Source: CAMLIZ01 sp036231905 (GTDB lineage: Bacteria; Pseudomonadota; Gammaproteobacteria; Burkholderiales; Burkholderiaceae_C). From it: 64,000 nucleotides of DNA. The notes beneath the pieces are model-generated. The model made no database searches. It worked only from the letters and a program-made list of their open reading frames with translations, and was not told where the DNA came from. The DNA lies in NCBI RefSeq assembly GCF_036231905.1, contig NZ_JAZARE010000008.1, positions 255,451 to 319,450 of the forward strand, in the 5' to 3' direction. Both the position numbers and the translations under genes were made by a program. Positions 24,543 to 33,943 of this stretch are shown piece after piece; the first letter of the stretch is position 1; each line of letters opens with the position of its first letter.

Positions 24543-25793
24543 TTACTTGTAGACAGGGAAGTCGCGCGTCAGCGCGGCCACCTTGGCGCGCACGGCGGCC
24601 AGGTTCGCTTCGTCGTGCGGCTTGTCCAGCACGTCGGCGATCAGGTTCGCGGTCTGGCGAGCCTGTTCTTCCTTGAAACCGCGCGTCGTCATCGCGGGCG
24701 AACCCAGGCGGATGCCGCTGGTGATCATCGGCTTCTGCGGGTCGTTGGGGATGCCGTTTTTGTTGCACGTCATGTGGGCCGCGCCGAGGATGGCCTCGGC
24801 CTCCTTGCCGGTCAGGCCCTTGGGCCGCAGGTCGACCAGCATCACATGGCTTTCGGTGCGCCCGGACACGATGCGCAGGCCGCGCTCGGTGAGCGTGTCG
24901 GCCAGCACGGCGGCGTTCTTCACCACCTGCTGCTGGTAGGCCTTGAACTCGGGCGACAGCGCTTCCTTGAAGGCGATGGCCTTGCCGGCGATCACATGCA
25001 TCAGCGGGCCGCCCTGGATGCCGGGGAAGATGGCGCTGTTGATCTTCTTGGCGATGGCCTCGTCGTTCATCAGGATGATGCCGCCGCGCGGGCCGCGCAG
25101 GCTCTTGTGGGTGGTGGAGGTGACCACGTCGGCGTGCGGCACCGGGTTGGGGTACACGCCCGCGGCGATCAGGCCGGCGTAGTGCGCCATGTCCACCATG
25201 AAGAACGCGCCGATGTCCTTGGCGACCTTGGCAAAACGCTCGAAGTCGATGCGCAGGCTGTAGGCCGAGGCGCCGGCGATGATGAGCTTGGGCTTGTGCT
25301 CGTGCGCCAGGCGTTCCATGGCGTCGTAGTCGATGGCTTCGTTGGCGTCCAGGCCGTAGCTCACCACCTTGAACCACTTCCCGCTCATGTTGAGCGACAT
25401 GCCGTGCGTGAGGTGGCCGCCTTCGGCCAGGCTCATGCCCATGATGGTGTCGCCGGGCTGCAGCAGCCCGAAGAACACCGCCTGGTTGGCCTGTGAGCCG
25501 GAATTGGCCTGCACGTTGGCGTACTGCGCGCCGAAGAGCTGCTTCAAGCGGTCGATCGCGAGCTGCTCGACGATGTCGACGTTCTCGCAGCCACCGTAGT
25601 AGCGCTTGGCCGGATAGCCCTCGGCGTACTTGTTGGTGAGCTGCGAGCCCTGGGCTTGCATCACGGCCGGCGAGGTGTAGTTCTCGCTGGCGATGAGCTC
25701 GATGTGCTCTTCCTGGCGGCGGTTCTCGGCCTGGATCGCGGCCCAGATTTCCGGGTCGACGGAAGCAACGGTGGATTGGGAACGGTCGAACAT
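24543..25793 (-). CDS. glyA: Serine hydroxymethyltransferase
   Basis: A 416-residue PLP enzyme interconverting serine and glycine with tetrahydrofolate, the main source of one-carbon units. Landmarks are ENYTSPAVMQAQGS, NKYAEGYPAKRYYGGCE, HYAGLIAAG, and the PLP lysine in VVTSTTHKSLRGPRGG. The 245 bases ahead of it contain no gene, and I recognise no riboswitch there. Confidence 0.97.
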   Translation of the reverse strand: MFDRSQSTVASVDPEIWAAIQAENRRQEEHIELIASENYTSPAVMQAQGSQLTNKYAEGYPAKRYYGGCENVDIVEQLAIDRLKQLFGAQYANVQANSGSQANQAVFFGLLQPGDTIMGMSLAEGGHLTHGMSLNMSGKWFKVVSYGLDANEAIDYDAMERLAHEHKPKLIIAGASAYSLRIDFERFAKVAKDIGAFFMVDMAHYAGLIAAGVYPNPVPHADVVTSTTHKSLRGPRGGIILMNDEAIAKKINSAIFPGIQGGPLMHVIAGKAIAFKEALSPEFKAYQQQVVKNAAVLADTLTERGLRIVSGRTESHVMLVDLRPKGLTGKEAEAILGAAHMTCNKNGIPNDPQKPMITSGIRLGSPAMTTRGFKEEQARQTANLIADVLDKPHDEANLAAVRAKVAALTRDFPVYK

Positions 25794-26038
25794 GGCAGTC
25801 CTCTCAAACTGCGCCCAAGACGCCTGGAAGCGGCTCGCCGGCGCATACGGTGAAGGGCCATCGCCCGCCAGCGTGAAGCGGCGGACCGAGGGCTGCCCAG
25901 GCGAACGGCGGGCAACGGCGCCTTGGCGGCAGCCGTCCGCGCTCCACGGTGCTTATGTCACCTCGGGTTCGCGTTGGAACCCTATCGCCAGTCGCGCGGC
26001 CTGCCAGTTTAGCGGAAGGCGCGGCGTTCGCCGGGTGG

Positions 26039-26935
26039 TCAGTGCAGCAGCGCCAGCCGCTGCGCGGTGGACGCGCTGGCTTCCTTGGGCGCGGCGGCGG
26101 GCAGCGGCTCGGCCTCGGGCGCCGGGCGTGCGGTGGTGGGAATCGGGGCGGCCGGCATAGGCGCGGTCGGCGACACGCGCTGGCCACTGGCCACGCGCTT
26201 CAGGTTGCTCTGTTCGGCCAGCACCTTGAAGACATAACCGCCGTCGTCTTCCAGGTTGGCAGCGCCCACGTAGAAGCGCAGGCCGGCTTCCAGGCCACCG
26301 GCGCGCTGGATGCATTCCTTCAGCACCTGCACGCCCACTCGCAGGTTGGTGACCGGGTCGAAGGCGGCATGGCGGCCGCCGAAGCCTTCGTACTTGGCAT
26401 CGTGCACGGTGGTCATCACCTGCATCAGGCCCTGGGCGCCCACCGAGCTCTGCGCAAACGGGTTGAAGCTGCTCTCCACCGCCATGATGGCGAGGATGAG
26501 CGTCGGGTCCAGGCTGGCGCGCTGGCCCACGCTCCAGGCCTCCTGCACCAGGCGGCTGATCGGCTCGGGCGCGACGCGGTAGCGGTGCGAGATCCAGGTG
26601 GCCACCGCCGCCTGCTGCCGGGTGAGCTCACGCGGATCGGCCGCCGTGGCGCGCGACACCGCCTGGGGCTCGGTCAGGCTGACCAGCAGGTTGCCTTCGC
26701 GTTCGGCTTTGGCTTCCTGGCGGGCGTGCAGCCAGTGGTAGGCGTACTGCTCGGCGGAGGCCCGCACGTCGGCGCGGCCGCCGGCGAACACCAGCACCGC
26801 CACCACCGCCAGGCCCACCAGGGCGAGGGTGTTGTGGCTCACCTCCAGCAGGCCTTGTCCCACATCGCGCAGGAACACCGCGGCGGAACGTCCACATGCC
26901 TGGGGCAGCGAACGGATCAAACCTAGCGCTGTCAT
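26039..26935 (-). CDS. Membrane-anchored lytic transglycosylase (SLT domain)
   Basis: A 298-residue protein with one N-terminal membrane helix (about residues 32-52). The SLT domain (about 135-250) has the catalytic Glu in AVESSFNPFAQSSVGAQGLMQVM, and a Pro/Ala-rich tail follows. It should cleave peptidoglycan glycan strands in the periplasm. AAGGAG lies 5-6 bases before the ATG at 26935. It is divergent from ubiD. Confidence 0.88.
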   Translation of the reverse strand: MTALGLIRSLPQACGRSAAVFLRDVGQGLLEVSHNTLALVGLAVVAVLVFAGGRADVRASAEQYAYHWLHARQEAKAEREGNLLVSLTEPQAVSRATAADPRELTRQQAAVATWISHRYRVAPEPISRLVQEAWSVGQRASLDPTLILAIMAVESSFNPFAQSSVGAQGLMQVMTTVHDAKYEGFGGRHAAFDPVTNLRVGVQVLKECIQRAGGLEAGLRFYVGAANLEDDGGYVFKVLAEQSNLKRVASGQRVSPTAPMPAAPIPTTARPAPEAEPLPAAAPKEASASTAQRLALLH

Positions 26936-27121
26936 GTCACTCCTTTCGTCGTCGCCATCCGACGCAGACCAGCGGCTCATCGAGCCGGGCATCGCCTACA
27001 GCGACGTTGATAATCGGCCGGAGCCTCCAGAACACCGGCAAGAACACACGGTGTGGGGCGGCGGCCTCGTTGGCAGCGTGGCGCCCTGATCCATCCCTTG
27101 GTGGGCGGGGCGCGGGTTAAC

Positions 27122-27137
27122 CCTGATCTGGATCAGG
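27122..27137. promoter_or_regulatory. FNR-like dyad CCTGATC-TG-GATCAGG
   Basis: Perfect 7-base arms around two bases. The core TGAT-CTGG-ATCA matches the FNR/ANR pattern TTGAT-N4-ATCAA apart from the outermost base of each arm. It lies about 80 bases before ubiD and about 195 bases before the divergent transglycosylase gene. It could make ubiD oxygen-responsive. Confidence 0.45.
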
Positions 27138-27180
27138 AACGCCCGAATTCTAGGAAGCTGTTTCATAACCAGTCAAGGAT

Positions 27181-27213
27181 ATGCAAACGCGTTGTTATTT
27201 CTTTTGTGTATGA
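27181..27213 (+). CDS. Possible 10-residue leader peptide of ubiD
   Basis: An ATG at 27181 opens a frame encoding MQTRCYFFCV whose TGA stop overlaps the ubiD ATG (ATGA). AAGGA lies only one base before this ATG, which is closer than ideal. The ubiD ATG itself is preceded by a pyrimidine-rich stretch with no ribosome site, so translational coupling from this micro-ORF would explain its initiation. Two cysteines and three aromatic residues are notable. Confidence 0.35.
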   Translation: MQTRCYFFCV

Positions 27214-28766
27214 AGTATCGCGACCTCCGTGAGTTCGTTCACCAGTTGGAGGCAGCTGGTGAGCTCAAACGCGTGCTACAGCCGGTATCTCCGCGCCTGG
27301 AGATGACCGCGCTGGCAGATCGGGTCCTCCAGGCAGGGGGACCAGCCTTGCTCTTCGAACAGCCCGCCGGTTACAAATTCCCGGTCCTGGCCAACCTTTT
27401 TGGCACCCCTGAACGAGTGGCCCGGGGCATGGGTGCGCAAGACCTGGGCGATTTGCGAGACGTGGGTCAGCTCCTGGCCAACCTGAAAGAGCCCCAGCCA
27501 CCACGCGGCCTGAAGGACGCCGGCAAGCTGTTACAGATGGCCAAGGCCTTGTGGGACATGAAGCCGGCGATCGTGCGGCAACCGCCGTGCCAGGAGGTCG
27601 TGCTCGAGGCCGGTGATGTCGACCTTGGCCGCTGGCCGGTGCAATGGTGCTGGCCGGGCGACGCCGGGCCGCTCATCACCTGGGGCCTGGTGATTACGCG
27701 CGGGCCGCAGTCGGTGCCGCAGCCGCGCCTGCGGCAGAACCTCGGTATCTACCGCCAGCAGGTCATCGGCCGGCGGCAGGTCATCATGCGCTGGCTGGCG
27801 CACCGCGGCGGCGCGCTCGATTTCCGCGATTTCAGCCTGGCAAACCCGGGCCAACCGTTTCCGATCGCCGTGGCGCTGGGCGCCGATCCGGCCACCATCC
27901 TGGGCGCGGTGACCCCGGTGCCGGACACCTTGTCGGAGTACCAGTTCGCCGGGCTGCTGCGCGGCGGCCGCACCGAACTGGCCGCCAGCGGCGTGGGCGA
28001 AGGCGAACTGCGGCTGCAGGTGCCGGCCACCGCCGAGATCGTGCTGGAAGGCCACATCCCGCCGGCCGCGCCTGGATATGAAGGCGAAAGCGAACACGGC
28101 GTGCGCCTGAAGGAGAGCGGCGGCTACCTGCATGCCCTGGAGGGCCCCTTCGGCGACCACACCGGCTATTACAACGAGCAGGACTGGTTTCCGGTCTTCC
28201 AGATCGACCGCCTCACGCACCGCCGCGACCCGATCTACCACTCCACCTACACCGGCAAGCCGCCGGATGAGCCGGCGGTGCTCGGCGTGGCGCTCAACGA
28301 AGTGTTCGTGCCGCTGCTGCAGAAGCAGTTTCCGGAGATCGTGGACTTCTACCTGCCGCCCGAAGGCTGCAGCTACCGCATGGCGGTGATCTCGATCCGC
28401 AAGAGCTACGCCGGCCACGCCAAGCGCCTGATGTTCGGCCTGTGGAGCTACCTGCGCCAGTTCATGTACACCAAGTTCATCGTGATCACGGATGACGACG
28501 TGGACGTGCGGGATTGGAAGCAGGTGATCTGGGCGATCACCACCCGGATGGACCCAGTGCGCGACACCACCCTGGTGGAGAGCACGCCGATCGACTACCT
28601 GGACTTCGCTTCGCCGGTGAGCGGGCTGGGCGGCAAGATGGGCCTGGACGCCACCCACAAATGGCCCGGAGAGACGAGCCGGGAATGGGGCCGTGTGATC
28701 ACGATGGACAAATCGGTGGAGCAGCGCGTCGCAGCGCTGTTCGATGCGCTGATGGGCCCGGCCTGA
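27210..28766 (+). CDS. ubiD: UbiD-family decarboxylase (3-octaprenyl-4-hydroxybenzoate carboxy-lyase)
   Basis: A 518-residue prenylated-FMN-dependent decarboxylase for ubiquinone synthesis. It begins KYRDLREFVHQLEAAGELKRV and carries the family segments WPVQWCWPGDAGPLITWGLVITRGP, ALGADPATI, EFQID-type LTHRRDPIYHSTYTG and FIVITDDDVDVRDWKQV. The length is typical for bacterial UbiD. The ATG at 27210 is supported by the conserved N-terminus. No ubiX is in the window, though its product must supply the cofactor. The leader is relatively AT-rich and unusual. Confidence 0.95.
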   Translation: MKYRDLREFVHQLEAAGELKRVLQPVSPRLEMTALADRVLQAGGPALLFEQPAGYKFPVLANLFGTPERVARGMGAQDLGDLRDVGQLLANLKEPQPPRGLKDAGKLLQMAKALWDMKPAIVRQPPCQEVVLEAGDVDLGRWPVQWCWPGDAGPLITWGLVITRGPQSVPQPRLRQNLGIYRQQVIGRRQVIMRWLAHRGGALDFRDFSLANPGQPFPIAVALGADPATILGAVTPVPDTLSEYQFAGLLRGGRTELAASGVGEGELRLQVPATAEIVLEGHIPPAAPGYEGESEHGVRLKESGGYLHALEGPFGDHTGYYNEQDWFPVFQIDRLTHRRDPIYHSTYTGKPPDEPAVLGVALNEVFVPLLQKQFPEIVDFYLPPEGCSYRMAVISIRKSYAGHAKRLMFGLWSYLRQFMYTKFIVITDDDVDVRDWKQVIWAITTRMDPVRDTTLVESTPIDYLDFASPVSGLGGKMGLDATHKWPGETSREWGRVITMDKSVEQRVAALFDALMGPA

Positions 28767-28948
28767 CGCGGGGGGCCACCTCCCAATCGACCGGCGGCGC
28801 GCCATAGGCCCGCGGCCTTGATCTGGCGCCGCACATGCATTAACTTTGGCCTGCCTGCCAAGCAGGCACACCCCATGGGCGCAGTCTCTGCGCACCAGGA
28901 GCCCCGGACTCACTTCCTCTGGAGCTCCAATGGTCATTCGTGGCCCGC

Positions 28949-28987
28949 CCCCTCCATGCTGTCAAAGGTGTGGAGGGGTTTCGCTTT
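28949..28987 (+). terminator. Intrinsic terminator downstream of ubiD
   Basis: CCCCTCCA and TGGAGGGG form a perfect 8-base stem with a 14-base loop, followed by TTTCGCTTT. It lies about 180 bases after the ubiD stop. A second small hairpin (TGCCTGC-CAA-GCAGGCA, 28852-28868) precedes it. Transcription from ubiD converges here with the ydcF-like gene. Confidence 0.6.
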
Positions 28988-29003
28988 GTGGAGTGACCCG
29001 GTT

Positions 29004-29834
29004 CTAGGCGCCCACCAGCAGCCCGAGCAACTCGTGCAGCGCCTGGCGGGTGGACCGCAGGCCTTCGCTGCTAGGCAGCCAGCGCAACACGGGCCGGTCC
29101 TCGGTGGGGGCGAGCCCCATGGGCGCGGGTATCACTCGCACCGGGGTCCCCGTGCGCTGTGCGGCCTGCTCGAAGGCGCGGATGGCACGCGGCATGTGCC
29201 AGCCGTGGGTGACGAGCAGGATCTGTTCGATGCCCGGGCCGCGCAGCAGCGCCATCGTGTGCGCAGCGTTCTCGCGGGTGTCGCGCGATTCCGGTTCGGT
29301 CCACTTCAGCGGCCGCGCGAACTCACGTGCCGCAATGCGCGCCGCGATGTCGGCTTCGGACGCGCCCGAGGTGGCCGCATGGCCGCTGCCGCCGCTGAAC
29401 GCGATCGGTACGCCGGTTTCACGGCTCAGCCACACGCCGTAGCGCAGCCGTTCCATCGACGCAGGGCGCAGGTTGGAGATGCCGTATTCAGGGGCCAGGG
29501 GTTCGCGGCCGGCACCCAGCACCACGATTGCGGTCTTCACGCTCGCGCTTTCTCGCTTGAGTTCGGCGAGGCGGTCCGTGCCCAGCGCCATGGGTGGCTT
29601 GAGCGCCGCGCGCACCAGCCAATCCCCCACGCCGCTGCAGGCGCTGAGCCACAAGCCGGTGAGCGACAGCACCACCACCAGCCACCCCCAGCCGCGGCGC
29701 CACAGGATCATGCGGGCTCCGACCAGCGTGAGCAGCAGCAGCGGCACAGGGGGCAGCAGGAAGGCCCCGAGCACCGGCTTCCACGATTCCATGCCCAGAA
29801 GAACCAAAAGGTCGTTCAACGAAACGCTCCGCAC
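29004..29834 (-). CDS. YdcF-like DUF218 membrane protein
   Basis: A 276-residue protein with two N-terminal membrane helices (about residues 22-40 and 48-66) and a DUF218 domain: AIVVLGAGREP, RLRYGVWLSRETGVPIAFSGG, ESRDTRENA and ILLVTHGWHMPRAIRAFEQ. Family members include ElyC/SanA/YdcF envelope proteins of uncertain biochemical function. The start is taken at a GTG; an ATG at residue 15 (ESWKPVLG) is an alternative. Confidence 0.82.
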   Translation of the reverse strand: MRSVSLNDLLVLLGMESWKPVLGAFLLPPVPLLLLTLVGARMILWRRGWGWLVVVLSLTGLWLSACSGVGDWLVRAALKPPMALGTDRLAELKRESASVKTAIVVLGAGREPLAPEYGISNLRPASMERLRYGVWLSRETGVPIAFSGGSGHAATSGASEADIAARIAAREFARPLKWTEPESRDTRENAAHTMALLRGPGIEQILLVTHGWHMPRAIRAFEQAAQRTGTPVRVIPAPMGLAPTEDRPVLRWLPSSEGLRSTRQALHELLGLLVGA

Positions 29835-29931
29835 GCGCTGCCTGCAATGGGCGGCGATTGTGCCGGAGTGTTACCGCGTGCCGGCCACTGGAGGGCCAGG
29901 TGCGACCACTGCTTTGCGGGGGATGCGACTG

Positions 29932-30702
29932 TCAGCGTACGCGCCGGCGCCGGGCCACGACACCCAGTGCCGCGAGGCCGGCGAGTGCGAGGCCGGCGGT
30001 GCCGGGCTCGGGCACCGGGGCGATACGCGCCAGGTCGAACATGTCGATGTCGTTCTGCCCTGAGGCCAGCACCGACCCGTCGGCCTGCAAGACCTTGAAC
30101 CAGCGGCCATCGCTGCAGCTGAGCACCAGCGTGCCCGGCGCGCCGGCCGCGATGCCGGTGCCGCCCATCGGGCAGGCCGAGGCGGCGTTCGGAATGGACT
30201 TCACCGCCGCGCCGGTGACGAAGTCACGCGCCACCAGCGTGCTGCCGATGGACCAGAGGAAGTGGCCGTCGTAGGCCAGGCCTTCGACGCTGTCCTGGCC
30301 GAGCGACAGCTGCGCCGTGTAGGTGCCCTGGCGCGCGTCGAACAGGTAGAGCGTGTCGTCGGACGCCGCGGCGATGTAGTGGTCGACGAAGGCAATGCCC
30401 TGCACCCGGTACAGGCCCGGATCGCTCCAGCGGAATTGCTCCTGGCCAGTGCGGTCGTACGCCACCACCGACGAGTTCATGAAGTAGGCAGCGAAGATCA
30501 GGGTGCCGTCGCTGCTGACGCCGTTCGGAAACGCATCGCTGACCGCGAAGCTGCTCAAGGGGTTCAGGTCTTCGTCGAGGTAATAGATGCTGTTGCTGCC
30601 GAAGCTGCTGGCCACGTAGGCCGGCGTCGTCGCCGCGGCGCAGCCCAGGCTGGTGAACAGCGCAGCGGCGGCGCACGACAGTGTGACGAGTGATGATTTC
30701 AT
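29932..30702 (-). CDS. PEP-CTERM sorted exoprotein with beta-propeller-like repeats
   Basis: A 256-residue exported protein with a signal peptide (CAAAALFTSLGCAAA), a middle region of repeated strand motifs (YVASSFGSNSIYYLD, IAAASDDTLYLFD, LAYDGHFLWSIG) suggesting a propeller, and a C-terminal PEP-CTERM signal: VPEPGTAG, a short hydrophobic helix, then RRRR. Such proteins are processed by an exosortase (EpsH) encoded elsewhere and usually linked to exopolysaccharide or biofilm. GAGGAG lies 4-5 bases ahead of the ATG chosen. Confidence 0.83.
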   Translation of the reverse strand: MKSSLVTLSCAAAALFTSLGCAAATTPAYVASSFGSNSIYYLDEDLNPLSSFAVSDAFPNGVSSDGTLIFAAYFMNSSVVAYDRTGQEQFRWSDPGLYRVQGIAFVDHYIAAASDDTLYLFDARQGTYTAQLSLGQDSVEGLAYDGHFLWSIGSTLVARDFVTGAAVKSIPNAASACPMGGTGIAAGAPGTLVLSCSDGRWFKVLQADGSVLASGQNDIDMFDLARIAPVPEPGTAGLALAGLAALGVVARRRRVR

Positions 30703-30779
30703 GGTCTCCTCCCAACGGGACACGGCGCGGCTTGTTGCCGCGGCGCGATGCTACGGAAGGTCACTCGTCTTCAACGCAG

Positions 30780-30805
30780 CCGGCCCCCGTGTTTGCAGGG
30801 GCCGG
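30780..30805 (-). terminator. Hairpin after the acyl-CoA dehydrogenase gene
   Basis: CCGGCCCC and GGGGCCGG form a perfect 8-base stem with a 10-base loop, about 45 bases after the leftward gcdH stop. There is no T-run, so it is a weak terminator at best. Confidence 0.4.
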
Positions 30806-30848
30806 ATCTGAAAGAAACGTCTCCGAACGTGTCGTGGTCGGAGGAGGG

Positions 30849-32048
30849 TCAGAAGAAGGCCTGCAGGCCGGTCTGTGCACGCCCGAGGATCAGCGCATGG
30901 ATGTCGTGCGTGCCCTCGTAGGTGTTCACGGTTTCCAGGTTGATCATGTGGCGGATGACGTGGTATTCGTCATGGATGCCGTTGCCGCCGTGCATGTCGC
31001 GCGCCACGCGGGCGATGTCCAGTGCCTTGCCGCAGCTGTTGCGCTTGATCAGGCTCACCATCTCCGGCGCCCACTTGCCTTCGTCCATCAGCCGGCCCAC
31101 GCGCAGGCAGGCCTGCAAGCCGACCGTGATCTCGGTCTGCATGTCGGCCAGCTTCTTCTGCACCAGCTGGTTCTGCGCCAGCGGGCGGCCGAACTGCTGG
31201 CGGTCCAGGGTGTACTGCCGCGCGGCATGCCAGCAGAACTCGGCTGCGCCGAGTGCGCCCCAGGCGATGCCGTAGCGCGCCTTGTTGAGGCAGCCGAACG
31301 GGCCCTTCAGGCCGCTCACGTTGGGCAGCAGGTTCTCCGCCGGCACGAACACGTTGTCCATCACGATCTCACCCGTGATGCTGGCGCGCAGGCTCATCTT
31401 GCCTTCGATCTTGGGCGCGGACAGGCCCTGCATGCCCTTGTCGAGGATGAAGCCGCGGATCGCTTCCTGCCCGCCCACCTGGCCGTTGCCGTCCTCGAGC
31501 TTGGCCCAGACGACGAACACGTCGGCGATCGGCGAGTTGGTGATCCACATCTTGCTGCCGCGCAGCAGGAAGCCGCCGTCCACCGGCTGGGCGCGGCTCA
31601 GCATGCTGGCCGGGTCGCTGCCGTGGTTGGGCTCGGTGAGGCCGAAGCAGCCCACCCATTCGCCGGTGGCCAGCCTGGGCAGGTACTTCTGGCGCTGCGC
31701 TTCGCTGCCGTAGGCATGGATGGGGTGCATCACCAGCGAGCTCTGCACGCTCATCGCGCTGCGGTAGCCGGAATCCACCCGTTCCACCTCGCGCGCCACC
31801 AGGCCGTAACACACGTGGTTCAGGCCCGCGCAGCCATAACCTTCGATGGTGGAGCCCAGCAGGCCGAGCGCACCCATCTCGTTCATGATCTCGCGGTCGA
31901 ACTTCTCGTGGCGCGCGGCCATCAGCACACGCGGCTGCAGCTTGTCCTGGCAGTAGGCCTGCGCCGCATCGCGCACCGCGCGTTCCTCGTCGCTCAGTTG
32001 TTCGTCGAACAGCAGCGCGTCGTCCCACTTGAAGCTGGCTTTGCTCAT
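30849..32048 (-). CDS. gcdH: Glutaryl-CoA dehydrogenase
   Basis: A 399-residue acyl-CoA dehydrogenase that oxidises and decarboxylates glutaryl-CoA to crotonyl-CoA in lysine, tryptophan and aromatic catabolism. Diagnostic stretches are SGYRSAMSVQSSLVMHPI, with the substrate-binding Arg of GCDH, and NTYEGTHDIHALILGRAQTG, with catalytic Glu378. FAD-binding landmarks (CFGLTEPNHGSDP, MWITNSPIAD) are present. It is apparently monocistronic, with GGAGAC ahead of the ATG. Confidence 0.93.
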   Translation of the reverse strand: MSKASFKWDDALLFDEQLSDEERAVRDAAQAYCQDKLQPRVLMAARHEKFDREIMNEMGALGLLGSTIEGYGCAGLNHVCYGLVAREVERVDSGYRSAMSVQSSLVMHPIHAYGSEAQRQKYLPRLATGEWVGCFGLTEPNHGSDPASMLSRAQPVDGGFLLRGSKMWITNSPIADVFVVWAKLEDGNGQVGGQEAIRGFILDKGMQGLSAPKIEGKMSLRASITGEIVMDNVFVPAENLLPNVSGLKGPFGCLNKARYGIAWGALGAAEFCWHAARQYTLDRQQFGRPLAQNQLVQKKLADMQTEITVGLQACLRVGRLMDEGKWAPEMVSLIKRNSCGKALDIARVARDMHGGNGIHDEYHVIRHMINLETVNTYEGTHDIHALILGRAQTGLQAFF

Positions 32049-32180
32049 GGTGTCTCCTTGGTCTCAGCCTGGAATGATAGGCGGTGGGTTGCCGGGCCCT
32101 CGTCATGCCGGTGACAGCGCGCGCTGAAAGGTTTTGCGCCGGTCTTCGACAATGCAACTCACCCACAAAAAAGGATGCGC

Positions 32181-32717
32181 ATGAGCACGAACCTCGAACA
32201 GGCCACGCTGGCCGGCGGCTGCTTCTGGTGCCTGGAGGCGGTGTACGGGCAGGTCGATGGCGTGGAGGCGGTGGAATCCGGCTACAGCAACGGGCCGGTG
32301 GCCAACCCCAGCTACGAGCAGGTGTGCAGCGGCAGCACCGGCCATGCCGAGGTGGTGAAGGTCAGCTTCGACCCGCAGCGCATCTCGTACCGCGAGATCC
32401 TGGAGATCTTCTTCACCATCCACGATCCGACCAGCCTGAACCGGCAGGGCAATGACGTGGGCACACAGTACCGCTCGGGCATCTACGTGCACACGCCTGA
32501 GCAGGAGCGCGTGGCGCGAGAGGTGATCGCCGAGGCGAACCAGACGCACGGCGGCCGCGTGGTCACCGAGCTCAAGCCGGTGGACAACTACTGGCGTGCG
32601 GAGGACTACCACCAGCACTACTACGCCAACCACCCGGACCAGGGTTACTGCGCCTTCGTCGTCGGCCCGAAAGTGGAGAAGTTCCGCAAGACCTTTGCGG
32701 CACGCCTCAAGCGCTGA
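32181..32717 (+). CDS. msrA: Peptide methionine (S)-S-oxide reductase
   Basis: A 178-residue repair enzyme that reduces methionine-S-sulfoxide in proteins. The catalytic motif GGCFWCLEAVY is at the N-terminus, followed by VESGYSNG, NPSYEQVCSGSTGHAEVV, HDPTSLNRQGNDVGTQYRSGIY and the C-terminal HQHYY. The ATG at 32181 is 7 bases after an AAAAGG site; an ATG two codons earlier is too close to it. It converges with pdxH. Confidence 0.96.
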   Translation: MSTNLEQATLAGGCFWCLEAVYGQVDGVEAVESGYSNGPVANPSYEQVCSGSTGHAEVVKVSFDPQRISYREILEIFFTIHDPTSLNRQGNDVGTQYRSGIYVHTPEQERVAREVIAEANQTHGGRVVTELKPVDNYWRAEDYHQHYYANHPDQGYCAFVVGPKVEKFRKTFAARLKR

Positions 32718-32741
32718 AGCCCGGCGAGTGCATGGCGCGGC

Positions 32742-33383
32742 TCAAGGCGCCAGCCGCTCGCGCAGCCACTGGCCGGCCTCGAGCCGGTAGCGCAGCCGGT
32801 CGTGCAGGCGCGACTTGCGGCCCTGCCAGAACTCCCAGCGATCCGGCTGCAGGCGGTAGCCGCCCCAGTGCGGCGGACGCGGCGGCTTGAGCGCGAACTG
32901 AGCGCCATAACGCGCCGCGTTGGCCACCAGCACCGCGCGGGATGGAATGACCTGGCTTTGCGGCGACGCCCATGCGCCGATGCGGGAGTCGAGCGGGCGC
33001 GACGCGAAGTAGGCATCCGACTCCTCCGCGCTCACCTTCTCCACCCGGCCCTCGATGCGCACCACACGCTCCAGCTCCACCCAGTGGAACTGCAAGGCGG
33101 CAAACGGATGGGCGGCCAGCTCGCGGCCCTTGCGGCTGTCGTAGTTGGTGTACCAGACGATGCCACGCGCATCGAAGCCCTTGATCAGCACCACGCGAGT
33201 GGACGGCCGCTGGTCCGGGCCCACGGTGGCCAGGGTCATCGCGTTGGGCTCGGGCAGTTGCGCTGTCAGTGCCTGCTGCAGCCAGAGTTCGAACAGCTTC
33301 AGCGGGTCTGCTGCCGAAGCCTCTTCGTTCAGTTCGGCGCGCTCATAACTCTTGCGCAATGCGGCGAGTTGCTCGTTGTCCAT
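32742..33383 (-). CDS. pdxH: Pyridoxamine 5'-phosphate oxidase
   Basis: A 213-residue FMN enzyme making pyridoxal 5'-phosphate. It begins RKSYERAELNEEASAADP and has NAMTLATVGPDQRPSTRVVLIKGFD, FYTNYDSRKGREL-type YTNYDSRKGRELAAHP, YFASRPLDSRIGAWASPQSQ and the C-terminal WEFWQGRKSRLHDRLRY...RLAP ending. All FMN and PLP landmarks are intact. It is monocistronic and divergent from iorA. Confidence 0.95.
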   Translation of the reverse strand: MDNEQLAALRKSYERAELNEEASAADPLKLFELWLQQALTAQLPEPNAMTLATVGPDQRPSTRVVLIKGFDARGIVWYTNYDSRKGRELAAHPFAALQFHWVELERVVRIEGRVEKVSAEESDAYFASRPLDSRIGAWASPQSQVIPSRAVLVANAARYGAQFALKPPRPPHWGGYRLQPDRWEFWQGRKSRLHDRLRYRLEAGQWLRERLAP

Positions 33384-33471
33384 GGCTGGCGAGTATCCGT
33401 CAGCAAGAAATCTCGTTCAGTACTAGCATGCGCCGCTCACACCAATAAACACCCTGCTCCCGGAGGTTGCA

Positions 33472-33930
<459 letters not shown>

Positions 33931-33943
33931 GGAGCGCACGGTC

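Noticed and set aside
25794..26038. Possible glycine riboswitch before glyA
   Set aside because: None of the conserved glycine aptamer blocks can be found on the transcribed strand.
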